A DNA stretch of 64,000 nt from Franzmannia qiaohouensis (GTDB taxonomy: Bacteria; Pseudomonadota; Gammaproteobacteria; Pseudomonadales; Halomonadaceae): positions 1 through 64,000 of the forward strand of contig NZ_JARWAM010000006.1 in the NCBI RefSeq assembly GCF_031451695.1. The letters run 5' to 3'. The notes beneath the pieces are model-generated. The model was not told where the DNA came from and searched no databases. It saw only the letters and a program-made list of their open reading frames with translations. Of this stretch, positions 1 through 8,241 are shown in pieces. Position numbers and translations under genes: made by a program. Positions within the stretch are counted from its first letter, which is position 1. Each line of letters starts with the position of its first letter.

Positions 1-544
1 CGTTCAAGCGCAGGTCGGTGGTGACGATGGCCGGCAGCGTGAGCTCGACGGTCTGCAGGCCGCCGTCGATCTCGCGGGTCACCGCGACCTTGTCGCCGTC
101 GACCGCCACCTCGGAGGCGAAGGTGCCCTGGGGCAGGCCGCTAAGCGCGGCGAGCATCTGGCCGGTCTGGTTGTTGTCGGTGTCGATGGCCTGCTTGCCG
201 AGGATGACCAGCCCCGGCTGCTCGTCTTCCACCACCTTGGCCAGCAGCTTGGCCACCGCCAGCGACTCGACCCGTTCGTCGGTCTCGAGGTGAATGGCGC
301 GGTCGGCGCCCAGCGCCAGCGCGGTGCGCAGCTGCTCCTGGGCGGCCTTGGGGCCGACGGTCACCGCGACCACCTCGGTGGCCACGCCCTTCTCCTTGAG
401 CCGTACGGCTTCTTCCACGGCGATCTCGCAGAAGGGGTTCATGGCCATCTTGACGTTGGTGAGGTCGACGTCGGAGTGATCCGGCTTGACGCGGATCTTG
501 ACGTTGTAGTCGATGACGCGTTTGACCGCGACCAGTACCTTCAT
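1..544 (-). CDS. etfB: Electron transfer flavoprotein beta subunit (3'-truncated by window edge)
   Basis: Beta subunit of the soluble heterodimeric ETF, which takes electrons from acyl-CoA and other dehydrogenases and hands them to ETF-ubiquinone oxidoreductase. The reverse complement from the ATG at 544 opens with MKVLVAVKRVIDYNVKIRVK, typical of EtfB, and continues with the conserved NPFCEIAVEEAVRLKEKG and later KQAIDTDNNQTGQMLA segments. About 181 of the usual ~250 residues are present; the rest lies before base 1, where etfA would be expected. The gene is divergent from its electron acceptor at 779, with 234 bp between them for both promoters and a possible PsrA-like operator. Confidence 0.96.
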   Translation of the reverse strand, partial: MKVLVAVKRVIDYNVKIRVKPDHSDVDLTNVKMAMNPFCEIAVEEAVRLKEKGVATEVVAVTVGPKAAQEQLRTALALGADRAIHLETDERVESLAVAKLLAKVVEDEQPGLVILGKQAIDTDNNQTGQMLAALSGLPQGTFASEVAVDGDKVAVTREIDGGLQTVELTLPAIVTTDLRLN

Positions 545-680
545 AGTGTCCTCGCTTGGTTCACTCGCTGAAGTCGTGGATCGGCAGCGACTGGCATGCA
601 CCTGGCCGAGCGTCGCTTACCGCCCTAAGTAGGGGTGTTGCAGTGCGTCTATTATGCATATCATGGCCAACAACTAGAAG

Positions 681-694
681 CAAACGACCGTTTT
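681..694. promoter_or_regulatory. Candidate PsrA-like operator between etfB and ETF-QO
   Basis: CAAAC-GACC-GTTTT resembles the published Pseudomonas PsrA site (C/G-AAAC, 2 to 4 bases, GTTT-G/C) with one mismatch at the last base. PsrA is a fatty-acid-responsive repressor that controls beta-oxidation and etf genes in pseudomonads. A second small palindrome, ATCGG-AAA-CCGAT, follows at 697-709. This is an inference from motif and location only. Confidence 0.35.
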
Positions 695-778
695 AATCGG
701 AAACCGATATAACCTGTTATGCAGACAGCGATTCAAGCACAATGGCAGGTAGCGACCAGACCGTGAAGGAGACAGCAG

Positions 779-2443
779 GTGGAACACGTAGAACGCGATT
801 CGATGGAGGTCGACGTAGTCATCGTCGGCGCCGGGCCCGCGGGGCTGTCGGCGGCCTGCCGCCTGATGCAGCAGGCCAATGAGGCCGGCCAGGAACTCAC
901 CGTGTGCGTGGTGGAGAAAGGCTCCGAGGTGGGCGCGCATATTCTCTCCGGCGCAGTCTTCGAGCCCCGCGCCCTGGCAGAGCTGTTCCCCGACTGGGAG
1001 GAGCGCGGTGCCCCGCTGACCACACCGGCGATTCGCGACGAGCTGTATCTGCTCAAGGACGCCGACAAGGCCCAGAAGCTGCCCAATGCGCTGGTGCCCA
1101 AGAGCATGCACAACACCGGCGGCGACATCCAGCGCTACGTGATCAGCGCCGGCAACCTGTGCCGTTGGCTGGCCGAACAGGCCGAGAGCCTCGGCGTGGA
1201 GATCTTTCCCGGCTTCGCCGCCCAGGAGACCATCGTCGAGGATGGCGCGGTCAAGGGCATCCTGATCGGCGACATGGGCGTGGCCGCCGACGGCCAGCCC
1301 AAGGACGGCCATATGCCCGGCATGGAGCTGCGCGCCAAGTACACCCTGTTCGCCGAAGGCGCCCGCGGCCATCTCGGCAAGCGGCTGATCGAGCAGTACG
1401 ACCTCGCCGCGGGCCGCGACCCCCAGCACTACGGCATCGGCCTCAAGGAGCTGTGGGACGTGTCCGCCGACAAGCACGAGCCGGGCCTGGTGCTGCACGG
1501 TTCCGGCTGGCCACTGGCCAAGGATACCCACGGCGGCTGGTTCCTCTACCACGCCGAGAACAGCCAGGTAGTGGTGGGCCTGATCATGGATCTCTCCTAC
1601 CAGAATCCCTGGCTGTCGCCGTTCGACGAATTCCAGCGCATGAAGCACCACCCGCAGCTCAAGCAGTACCTGGACGGCGGCTCGCGAGTCGCCTACGGCG
1701 CCCGGGCGATCACCAAGGGCGGGCTCAACTGCCTACCCAAGATGACTTTCCCCGGCGGGCTGCTGATCGGCTGCGACGCCGGCACCCTCAACTTCGCCAA
1801 GATCAAGGGCCTGCACACCGCCATGAAGTCGGGCCTGGTGGCCGCCGAGAGCGTTTACGAGGCGCTTGCCGCGGGCGACGAAGGCGGCCAGGAGCTGACC
1901 GCCTTCACCACCAAATGGGAAGCCAGCTGGGCCTACGCCGAACTCAAGGAGAGCGCCAGCTTCGGCCCGGCGATCCACAAGTACGGCACCGTTGGCGGCG
2001 GCGCCTACAACTTCCTCGACCAGCTGCTGGGCGGCAAGCTGCCGACTGTCCACGACACTACCCCGGACCATGCGGCGCTCAAGCCGGCCAGCGAGTTCGA
2101 GAAGATCGACTACCCCAAGCCCGACGGCAAGCTCTCCTTCGACAAGGCCTCCTCGGTGTTCCTCTCCAACACCAACCACGAGGAGGACCAGCCCTGTCAT
2201 CTCAAGCTCGCCGACCCGGAACTGCCGATCCGCGACAACCTGCCCAAGTACGCCGAGCCGGCCAGCCGCTACTGCCCGGCGGGGGTCTACGAGGTCGTCG
2301 AGGACGACGCCGGCCAGCCGCGCTTCCAGATCAACTTCCAGAACTGCGTGCACTGCAAGACCTGCGACATCAAGGACCCGGCCCAGAACATCACCTGGGT
2401 GGCGCCGGAGGGCGGCGGCGGGCCCAACTATCCGAATATGTAA
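779..2443 (+). CDS. Electron transfer flavoprotein-ubiquinone oxidoreductase
   Basis: Membrane-associated FAD and 4Fe-4S enzyme that oxidises reduced ETF and reduces ubiquinone. The product is 554 residues, the normal length. The N-terminus holds the FAD dinucleotide motif GAGPAG (about residues 17-22). The C-terminus has four cluster cysteines at about 499, 523, 526 and 529, in CPAGVYEV and NCVHCKTC. I chose the GTG at 779 because AAGGAG lies 7 bases upstream and the MEHVERDSMEVDVVIVGAG opening matches Pseudomonas homologues; an in-frame ATG at 803 is the alternative. The gene is divergent from etfB and followed by a strong terminator. Confidence 0.95.
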   Translation: MEHVERDSMEVDVVIVGAGPAGLSAACRLMQQANEAGQELTVCVVEKGSEVGAHILSGAVFEPRALAELFPDWEERGAPLTTPAIRDELYLLKDADKAQKLPNALVPKSMHNTGGDIQRYVISAGNLCRWLAEQAESLGVEIFPGFAAQETIVEDGAVKGILIGDMGVAADGQPKDGHMPGMELRAKYTLFAEGARGHLGKRLIEQYDLAAGRDPQHYGIGLKELWDVSADKHEPGLVLHGSGWPLAKDTHGGWFLYHAENSQVVVGLIMDLSYQNPWLSPFDEFQRMKHHPQLKQYLDGGSRVAYGARAITKGGLNCLPKMTFPGGLLIGCDAGTLNFAKIKGLHTAMKSGLVAAESVYEALAAGDEGGQELTAFTTKWEASWAYAELKESASFGPAIHKYGTVGGGAYNFLDQLLGGKLPTVHDTTPDHAALKPASEFEKIDYPKPDGKLSFDKASSVFLSNTNHEEDQPCHLKLADPELPIRDNLPKYAEPASRYCPAGVYEVVEDDAGQPRFQINFQNCVHCKTCDIKDPAQNITWVAPEGGGGPNYPNM

Positions 2444-2481
2444 CCCGCCGCTGGCCGGGTGTTCGAAGCGCTAAGAAGACC

Positions 2482-2515
2482 AATGCCACTGGCCCCAGGC
2501 CGGTGGCATTTTTTT
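2482..2515 (+). terminator. Rho-independent terminator after ETF-QO
   Basis: AATGCCACTGGCC pairs with GGCCGGTGGCATT (13 bp with one G-T wobble, 3-nt loop), and the T run continues to 2515. It lies between the convergent ETF-QO and wbpE genes. The T run is only on the + strand side. Confidence 0.88.
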
Positions 2516-2519
2516 CGGC

Positions 2520-3617
2520 TTACGCTCCGCGCAGGGCGTCGCCCAGGGCCTCGACTACCCTCTCCTGCTGCCCCTGTTCCAGGTAGGGGTGCATCGGCAG
2601 GCTGAGCACCCGCTCGCAGGCCGCTTCGCAGACGCTCAGCCGGCACGCCGGGTCGGCCACCGCCGGCTGGCGGTAGAGCGGCCGGGGATAGTGAATCGCC
2701 GTGGGAATCCCGGCATCATTCAGCCGCGCCGCCACCGCGTCGCGCCCCTCCAGCTGCAGGGTGTACTGGGCGTGGACGCTGACATTGCCGGGCAGCAACC
2801 GCGGGCGATCGAGCGGCAGCGCTGCCAGCAGCCGGTCATAGCGATCCGCCACCGCCTGGCGCTGCGCCACCTCCGCATCGAAGTCGTCGAGCTTGACCAG
2901 CAGGATCGCCGCCTGCAGCGTATCCAGACGACTGTTCATGCCCAGCTGCAGATGCCGGTAGCGCCCCGCGTCGCCGTGGTTGATCAGGCGCCGCAGGCAC
3001 GTCGCCAGCGCCTCGTCGTCGGTGAACAGGGCGCCCCCGTCGCCGTAGCAGCCCAGCGGCTTGCTGGGAAAGAAGCTGGTGCAGGCCACCCGGCTAAGGC
3101 TGCAGGAGGCACGGCCATGGCGGCGGGCGCCAAAGCTCTGGGCGGCATCCTCTATCACCGCCAGCCCGTGGTGCTCGGCCAGCTTGGTGATCGCCTGCAT
3201 ATCGGCGCACTGGCCGAACAGCGAGACCGGCATGATCGCCCGGGTACGCGGGGTGATCAGCGCCTCCAACGCCAGGGGCTCGAGCAGCAGAGTGTCGGGG
3301 TCGATCTCGGCGTAGACGGGTTTCGCCCCGCACAGCGCCACGCTTTCGGCGCTGGCCACGAAACCGAATCCCGGCACGATGACCTCGTCGCCGGGGCCGA
3401 TGCCGAGCCCCATCTGCGCCAGCTGAAGGGCCGCGGTGCCGCTGCCGCAGGCGATGCAGTGGGCTACCCCGACCCGCGCCGCGAGACGCTCCTCGAGCTC
3501 GGCCACCTCCGGACCCTGCACATAGCGTCCGTGGGCCAGCACGCCCTGGATGGCGGCGTCGAGGCGCGGCTTGAGACGCGCCTGCTGGGCGGCCAGGTCG
3601 ACGAAGGCCATCGCCAT
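2520..3617 (-). CDS. wbpE: DegT/DnrJ/EryC1-family aminotransferase, WbpE/WlbC-like
   Basis: PLP-dependent sugar aminotransferase. The closest family I recognise is WbpE (WlbC), which uses glutamate to convert UDP-3-keto-GlcNAcA to UDP-GlcNAc3NA on the way to UDP-ManNAc(3NAc)A for O-antigen or capsule. The 365-residue product matches WbpE along its length: IDPDTLLLEP, IMPVSLFGQCADM, VIEDAAQSFGA, the Schiff-base lysine segment CTSFFPSKPLGCYGDGGA and GMNSRLDTLQAAIL. The start codon at 3617 lies next to the wbpB stop (3620-3622); an in-frame Met at 3611 is an alternative. No wbpA, wbpD or wbpI is nearby, so the pathway would have to be completed elsewhere. Confidence 0.88.
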   Translation of the reverse strand: MAMAFVDLAAQQARLKPRLDAAIQGVLAHGRYVQGPEVAELEERLAARVGVAHCIACGSGTAALQLAQMGLGIGPGDEVIVPGFGFVASAESVALCGAKPVYAEIDPDTLLLEPLALEALITPRTRAIMPVSLFGQCADMQAITKLAEHHGLAVIEDAAQSFGARRHGRASCSLSRVACTSFFPSKPLGCYGDGGALFTDDEALATCLRRLINHGDAGRYRHLQLGMNSRLDTLQAAILLVKLDDFDAEVAQRQAVADRYDRLLAALPLDRPRLLPGNVSVHAQYTLQLEGRDAVAARLNDAGIPTAIHYPRPLYRQPAVADPACRLSVCEAACERVLSLPMHPYLEQGQQERVVEALGDALRGA

Positions 3618-3619
3618 GA

Positions 3620-4588
3620 TCAGCCCCTACCGCGACCGGCATGCCGCGCCAAGCCCAGCGCACGCAGCCGCGGGTGCAGCTCGTCGTCCAGCGCCGGCGC
3701 CGGCGCTGCCTCGCGAATCGCCTGCACCGCCGCCAGACACGGGCGCACCGCCTCGATGCCAAAGCCGCGCCCGGCGAGGATCTCGCGATAGCTGACGGTA
3801 TGCAGATCGGTGAACCCGGCGGAAAACTCGAACGCCTCGCCGTCGCAGGTCACCGAGCGGTAGGTAGGTTGCCGCCCGCGCACCTCCTCGGGGAGGTCCT
3901 CGGCATCGATGGACAGGAACCAGCGCACCCGTGCCCGGCGGTACTCCAGATAGCCGCTGGCCTTGTGCTCGTCGCGGTGGTGCAACACCAGTCGCCGCAA
4001 GTCGCCGAACACCATCTGCAGCATGTCGAAGAAATGGATGCCGATATCGGCCACCACCCCGAAGGAGCGCCGCGGATCGCCCTTCCAGCTCTCCAGGTAC
4101 CACGGCCCGCGGGAGGTGATATAGGTGAGCTCCACCTGGTGGCAGTCGCGCCCGTCACGCTCGACCCGGTCGCGCAGTTCGTGGATCACCGGGTGGTGGC
4201 GCAGCTGCATGATCGAGTACACCCGCCTGCCACTGTCCACCTCTACCCGGCGCAGCTCGTCGAGTTGCTCGACACTGGCCGCCAGTGGCTTTTCGCAGAT
4301 CACCTCGCAGCCAAGGTAGAGCCCGGCGGTGACGTGTGCGCTATGCAGATGATTGGGCGAGCAGACCACCAGATAGTCGAGGGCCTGCCCCTCGCGCTTG
4401 CGCCACCAGGCGTGCTCGAGAAAGCGCTCGAACTCGGTGAAGAAGGCGCAGTCGGTGGAGATCGAGTCGATCACGCCCACCGAATCGTTGATATCGTAGG
4501 CGGCCACCAGCCGATGGCCGGTCGCCTGGATCGCCTGCATATGGCGGGGGGCGATGTAGCCCGCCGCGCCGATCAGCGCAAAGTTCAT
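3620..4588 (-). CDS. wbpB: Gfo/Idh/MocA-family oxidoreductase, WbpB/WlbA-like (UDP-GlcNAcA 3-dehydrogenase)
   Basis: NAD(H)-dependent sugar dehydrogenase that makes the 3-keto substrate for WbpE. The 322-residue product begins MNFALIGAAGYIAPRHMQAI and keeps WbpB blocks: YDINDSVGVIDSIS, CSPNHLHSAHV, the catalytic-lysine motif CEKPLA, YITSRGPWYLESWKGDPR and FSAGFTDLHTVSYREILAGR. The ATG at 4588 has GGGAGG about 7 bases upstream. wbpE follows almost directly. In characterised systems the two enzymes work as a pair that recycles NAD+ with 2-oxoglutarate, so their adjacency supports both calls. Confidence 0.9.
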   Translation of the reverse strand: MNFALIGAAGYIAPRHMQAIQATGHRLVAAYDINDSVGVIDSISTDCAFFTEFERFLEHAWWRKREGQALDYLVVCSPNHLHSAHVTAGLYLGCEVICEKPLAASVEQLDELRRVEVDSGRRVYSIMQLRHHPVIHELRDRVERDGRDCHQVELTYITSRGPWYLESWKGDPRRSFGVVADIGIHFFDMLQMVFGDLRRLVLHHRDEHKASGYLEYRRARVRWFLSIDAEDLPEEVRGRQPTYRSVTCDGEAFEFSAGFTDLHTVSYREILAGRGFGIEAVRPCLAAVQAIREAAPAPALDDELHPRLRALGLARHAGRGRG

Positions 4589-4638
4589 CGCTGCCTCCCT
4601 GGCGTCCGGTGGGACGTCACAGGAGTAAAGGTAGCGGA

Positions 4639-5460
4639 TCAGTCGCCGCGTGCCACCGGACGCGCCGGGTCTTCGATCCATCCGCTCCAGGAGCCGGCAT
4701 ATAGCCGCGGCAGCGGCAGGCCGGCCACCGCGTAGGCAAGGATAGTGTGGCAGGCGGTCACCCCGGAGCCGCAGTAGCTGACCAGCGCCTCGGCGCGTGG
4801 CAGCTCCGCTACCAGCTGCTCGGCGGGCTTGAAGCGGCCGCTTTCATCCAGGTTGGCAGCGCTCGGCCGGCAGCGGGCGCCGGGGATGTGCCCGGCCACC
4901 GGGTCGATGGGCTCCTCCTCGCCGCGAAAGCGCGCCAGGCTGCGCGCATCGAGCTTGAGCGCCCGCCCAGAGAACACCTCATCGGCATCGACCCAGGCCG
5001 CCTCATCGAATGCCGGCCGCCAGTCGCTGGCCCCGCGGGCGGCAGCACCTGGCACCAGCGCTCCGCCGACGGACTGCCAGGCTGCCAGGCCGCCGTCGAG
5101 CACGTAGACCTCCGGATGGCCGGCCCAGCAGGCCAGCATCCACCAGGCCCGCGCCGCGGCCAGCTGGCCGCCCATGTCGTCGAACACCACCAGCGGCCGG
5201 GACGGCGAGACGCCCAGGCGCTGCAGGGTGGCAGTGAAATCCTCGCGGCTCGGCAGTGGATGACGGCCGCCCTGCCCCGGCGCTGCCGCCAGGTCGCGAT
5301 CGAGGTCAAGGTGCAGGCTGCCGGGTAGGCTCGCCTGCTGCCATAGCGCCGCGCCGGCGTCTGGCTGCTTGAGGCGTGCGCGGCAGTCGAACAGCTGCGG
5401 CGCGGAGCTGGATGCCAGGCGACATTGCAGCGTGGCGGCGTCAATCAGCGGTGATCTCAT
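4639..5460 (-). CDS. Sulfurtransferase with two rhodanese domains (3-mercaptopyruvate sulfurtransferase type)
   Basis: The 273-residue protein has the tandem rhodanese layout: an inactive N-terminal domain (about 1-135) and a catalytic C-terminal domain (about 150-270). The active loop is CGSGVTA with Cys230. The CG(S/T)GVT loop is typical of 3-mercaptopyruvate sulfurtransferase (SseA), whereas thiosulfate rhodaneses usually have CRKGVT; this favours mercaptopyruvate as donor but does not prove it. The protein ends in the common GSWSGWIEDPARPVA segment. The ATG at 5460 overlaps the helicase stop (ATGA), so it is probably translationally coupled to the upstream gene. Confidence 0.88.
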   Translation of the reverse strand: MRSPLIDAATLQCRLASSSAPQLFDCRARLKQPDAGAALWQQASLPGSLHLDLDRDLAAAPGQGGRHPLPSREDFTATLQRLGVSPSRPLVVFDDMGGQLAAARAWWMLACWAGHPEVYVLDGGLAAWQSVGGALVPGAAARGASDWRPAFDEAAWVDADEVFSGRALKLDARSLARFRGEEEPIDPVAGHIPGARCRPSAANLDESGRFKPAEQLVAELPRAEALVSYCGSGVTACHTILAYAVAGLPLPRLYAGSWSGWIEDPARPVARGD

Positions 5461-7676
5461 GCGGATTCTCCAAGCGGCTCCAGGGGCGCGCGCAGGGCGA
5501 TCAGGCGGCGCTTGCCGGCGTGGGTGAAGCGTACTTCGATGACCGGATTGGCCGGGTCGCCCTCGACCACCTGAATCTCGCCCTCGCCGAACACCGCATG
5601 GCGTACGCGCTGGCCGACATCGAAGGCCGCCGCCGCGTAGTGGCCCGGCGGGCTGGCGACGCCGCTGGCGGCAGCGGTGACGTCCAGCGTTCGGCCGCTG
5701 GCCGTCAGGTAGCGCTCCACCAGCGCCGGCGAGACGACCGCCAACGGCGCCTGGGGCGGGTCGGCGGTGCCCAGCGCATCCGCTACCCGCTGGCAGTCAT
5801 CCCAGGCACTCTCGGCAATGAAGCGGCTGGGCCGGTGCTCGCCGCCGTCGTGGACCATCAGCAGCTGCTCCCGGCCGCGCGTCATGGCGACGTAGAACAG
5901 CCGGCGCTCCTCCTCCAGGCGCTCCGGCGTCAGCGGATTGTCACGGCTATAATGGGGAAAGTCCTCCTCGTTGACGCCCCACAGTGCCACCAGCGGCCAC
6001 TCCAGGCCCTTGGCGCCGTGCACGGTGGAGATCAGGATGCCGTCGGCATCGCCGGCGCTCGCCGCGGGATCGCGATCGGGCCGCTCGAGCAGCGCAATGA
6101 AGGCCTCCGGGTCATGGTCGAGCTCGGCGGCCTGCTCGATCAGCACGTCGAGCAGGCGCACATCCTCCTCGCCCTTCTCGCGCCGCGCCGCGGCGCGCTT
6201 GAGCACCTTCTCGGCATCGAGGCGTTCGACCACCTCGGCCAGCAGCCGCGACGGCGGCCAGGCAGCCAGCTTGGGCAGGTCGCAGAGCAGCGCCCAGCGG
6301 CGCTTGAGGTTGCGCCGCTGGATCGGCTTGAGGCTGGCCAGCAGCGGATCATCTCGGCTCGGCCACTGCTGCGACTCGGCGAGCCGCGTGGCCAGCGCCT
6401 GCAGCCGCTCGCGGGCCACGAAGGGCGTCGGTTGGGCGAGCAGCAGCAGCAGGTGCGCCGGGTCCTGGAGCAGCCGCGGCTGACGCGCCAGGCGCAGGTA
6501 GCCGGCCAGCGCCTGGACCAGCGGCAGCCGGAACACGAAACGGTCCTCGCGGGCCAGGCGGAAAGGCAGCCCGGCGCGCAGCAGCTGCAGCTGCACCGAG
6601 ACCGACAGCGCCCAGCTGCGCACCAGGATACAGCCCTCGGCGAGACGCCGGCCGTCACGCTGCCAGGCGCCTAGCGCCTCGACCAATGCGCCGCCCCCCT
6701 GGGCCACGCTCAAGCGGGTATGCGGGTTGCCCGCCGCCGCCAGGCACAGCTGGTCGGGACGCCGCCGATTGGCGGCGATGGCATGGTTGGCCGACAGCGC
6801 CAGCGCATCACCGTGACGGAAGGTGGTCGACAGCGGGTAGTCGTGGGCGGCGCCGAAGGTGCGGGTGAAGTCCTCGAGCATGGTGTCGGGGCGCGCGCCG
6901 CGCCACTCGTAGATGCACTGGTTGGCATCGCCCACCGCCATCACCGCCGCACGCTCGCCGGCCAGCAGTGCCAGCAGCCGCTGCTGGGCTTCATTGATGT
7001 CCTGATACTCGTCGATGATGACATGGTCGAGAAAGCCCTCGACCCGCTGGCGTAGCGCGGCGTCTGCCTCCAGTGCCCGTAGCGGTCGATACAGCAGATC
7101 GGCATAAGTCATCAGGCGGTGCTGCTCGAGCAGCGCCTCGGCGGCGTCGAAGGCATCGACGAAGTGGCCGGTGTCGTCGCCAAAGTCGAGGCGCTCGTAG
7201 AGCGCCTGGGGCGCCTCCATCTCGGCCTTGACCAGCTCGCAGAAGTGGCCGAAGGCCTCGAGCCGGTCACCGTCCAGCGCCGACTCCAGCATTGCCTCGT
7301 CGCCGTGCAGACTCTGCTGCACGGCCTGGCGCAGCAGCCGCTCGCGCTGCCACTCCTGGGCCAGCAGCTCACGCGGCGCCAGCACCCCCCAGCGAGTCAG
7401 GGTGCCGGTCAGGCGATGGCCAATGGAGTGGAAGGTGCGCACGTCGGGCAGCGCCTGGCCGGCAGGCGCCCAGCGCGCCAGCTTGGCGGTGAAATCCTCC
7501 CGCGCGGCGCGGTTGAACATCAGCACCAGCAGCCGCGACGGCGCGGCCCCCTGGGCCAGCAGGTGCAGCACCCGCGCCACCATGGTGGTGGTCTTGCCGG
7601 CGCCGGCCACCGCCGCGACCCGGGCGTGGCCGCCGGTATGGCCGACCACCGCACGCTGCTCGTCGGTCAGCTTCAC
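5457..7676 (-). CDS. UvrD/Rep-family (superfamily 1A) ATP-dependent DNA helicase
   Basis: 739-residue SF1 helicase. Visible motifs are Walker A AGAGKTTT (about 24-31, motif I), VIIDEYQDINEAQQRLL (motif II), VGDANQCIYEWRGA (motif III), STVHGAKGLEWPLV (motif V) and VAMTRGREQLL (motif VI). The start is GTG at 7676, inside a GTGA overlap with the upstream DUF1285 gene; the downstream sulfurtransferase also overlaps by 4 bp. It is not UvrD, Rep or RecB itself; it belongs to a shorter paralogous group found in Pseudomonas and Halomonas. The substrate is unknown; a role in repair or replication restart is only inferred. Confidence 0.88.
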   Translation of the reverse strand: MKLTDEQRAVVGHTGGHARVAAVAGAGKTTTMVARVLHLLAQGAAPSRLLVLMFNRAAREDFTAKLARWAPAGQALPDVRTFHSIGHRLTGTLTRWGVLAPRELLAQEWQRERLLRQAVQQSLHGDEAMLESALDGDRLEAFGHFCELVKAEMEAPQALYERLDFGDDTGHFVDAFDAAEALLEQHRLMTYADLLYRPLRALEADAALRQRVEGFLDHVIIDEYQDINEAQQRLLALLAGERAAVMAVGDANQCIYEWRGARPDTMLEDFTRTFGAAHDYPLSTTFRHGDALALSANHAIAANRRRPDQLCLAAAGNPHTRLSVAQGGGALVEALGAWQRDGRRLAEGCILVRSWALSVSVQLQLLRAGLPFRLAREDRFVFRLPLVQALAGYLRLARQPRLLQDPAHLLLLLAQPTPFVARERLQALATRLAESQQWPSRDDPLLASLKPIQRRNLKRRWALLCDLPKLAAWPPSRLLAEVVERLDAEKVLKRAAARREKGEEDVRLLDVLIEQAAELDHDPEAFIALLERPDRDPAASAGDADGILISTVHGAKGLEWPLVALWGVNEEDFPHYSRDNPLTPERLEEERRLFYVAMTRGREQLLMVHDGGEHRPSRFIAESAWDDCQRVADALGTADPPQAPLAVVSPALVERYLTASGRTLDVTAAASGVASPPGHYAAAAFDVGQRVRHAVFGEGEIQVVEGDPANPVIEVRFTHAGKRRLIALRAPLEPLGESA

Positions 7677-8215
7677 ATTGCCTCCAGTTCGCCGAGCGGC
7701 TGCCAGTGGCCGGCACTGACCAGGCCAAGTTGCTCGCGGCCATCGATGACGCGGCTCTCGCCCTCCTCCACCAGGCGGTAGAAGACGTTGCGCCCCAGCC
7801 GTGCGGCCAGGCCAAAGCGCACCGTGACCTGCGGCACCGGCGTGCCATCCGGCGTGGCGGTGACCGTCAGCCGCTGCTGCTTACCCAGCGCCACGCGGTC
7901 GCCGACGTTGGTGGTCAGCCACCAGCTGTCGCCATCGCGCTCGGCATCGACGACCACGAAGGCGCAGTCCTCGACCGCGATTTGCCACTTCTCGGCCGGG
8001 CTGACCAGGTAGTGCTCGCCGTCCGCCTCGCGGCGCAGCAGCGTCGAGAGCAGCCTCACCAGCGCAGCGCGGCGCATCGGCGTGCCGTCATGGATCCAGT
8101 GTCCGTCGGCGCGGATGATCAGGTCCATGCGTCCGCTCAGCGCCGGGTGCCAGCGCTCGAGGGGCGGTATCGCCCCAGTGGCTTGGGTGGCGCTCAGCAG
8201 CGGCTCGAAGGACAT
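7673..8215 (-). CDS. DUF1285-family protein
   Basis: 180-residue soluble protein with no signal peptide. It matches the DUF1285 family, with segments such as IRADGHWIHDGTPMRRAALVRLLSTLL and DGEHYLVSPAEKWQIAVEDCAF (about residues 33-90). The function is unknown. The ATG at 8215 has GGGAGAG 5 to 6 bases upstream. It sits between tatD and the helicase, and its final ATG-TGA provides the overlapping GTG start of the helicase, which implies co-translation. Confidence 0.8.
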   Translation of the reverse strand: MSFEPLLSATQATGAIPPLERWHPALSGRMDLIIRADGHWIHDGTPMRRAALVRLLSTLLRREADGEHYLVSPAEKWQIAVEDCAFVVVDAERDGDSWWLTTNVGDRVALGKQQRLTVTATPDGTPVPQVTVRFGLAARLGRNVFYRLVEEGESRVIDGREQLGLVSAGHWQPLGELEAM

Positions 8216-8241
8216 GGCGCTCTCCCGGTGGTGCGACGCGC

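Noticed and set aside
674..1651. A 325-codon minus-strand open frame opposite ETF-QO
   Set aside because: ETF-QO covers the region with intact motifs; the antisense reading is a shadow.
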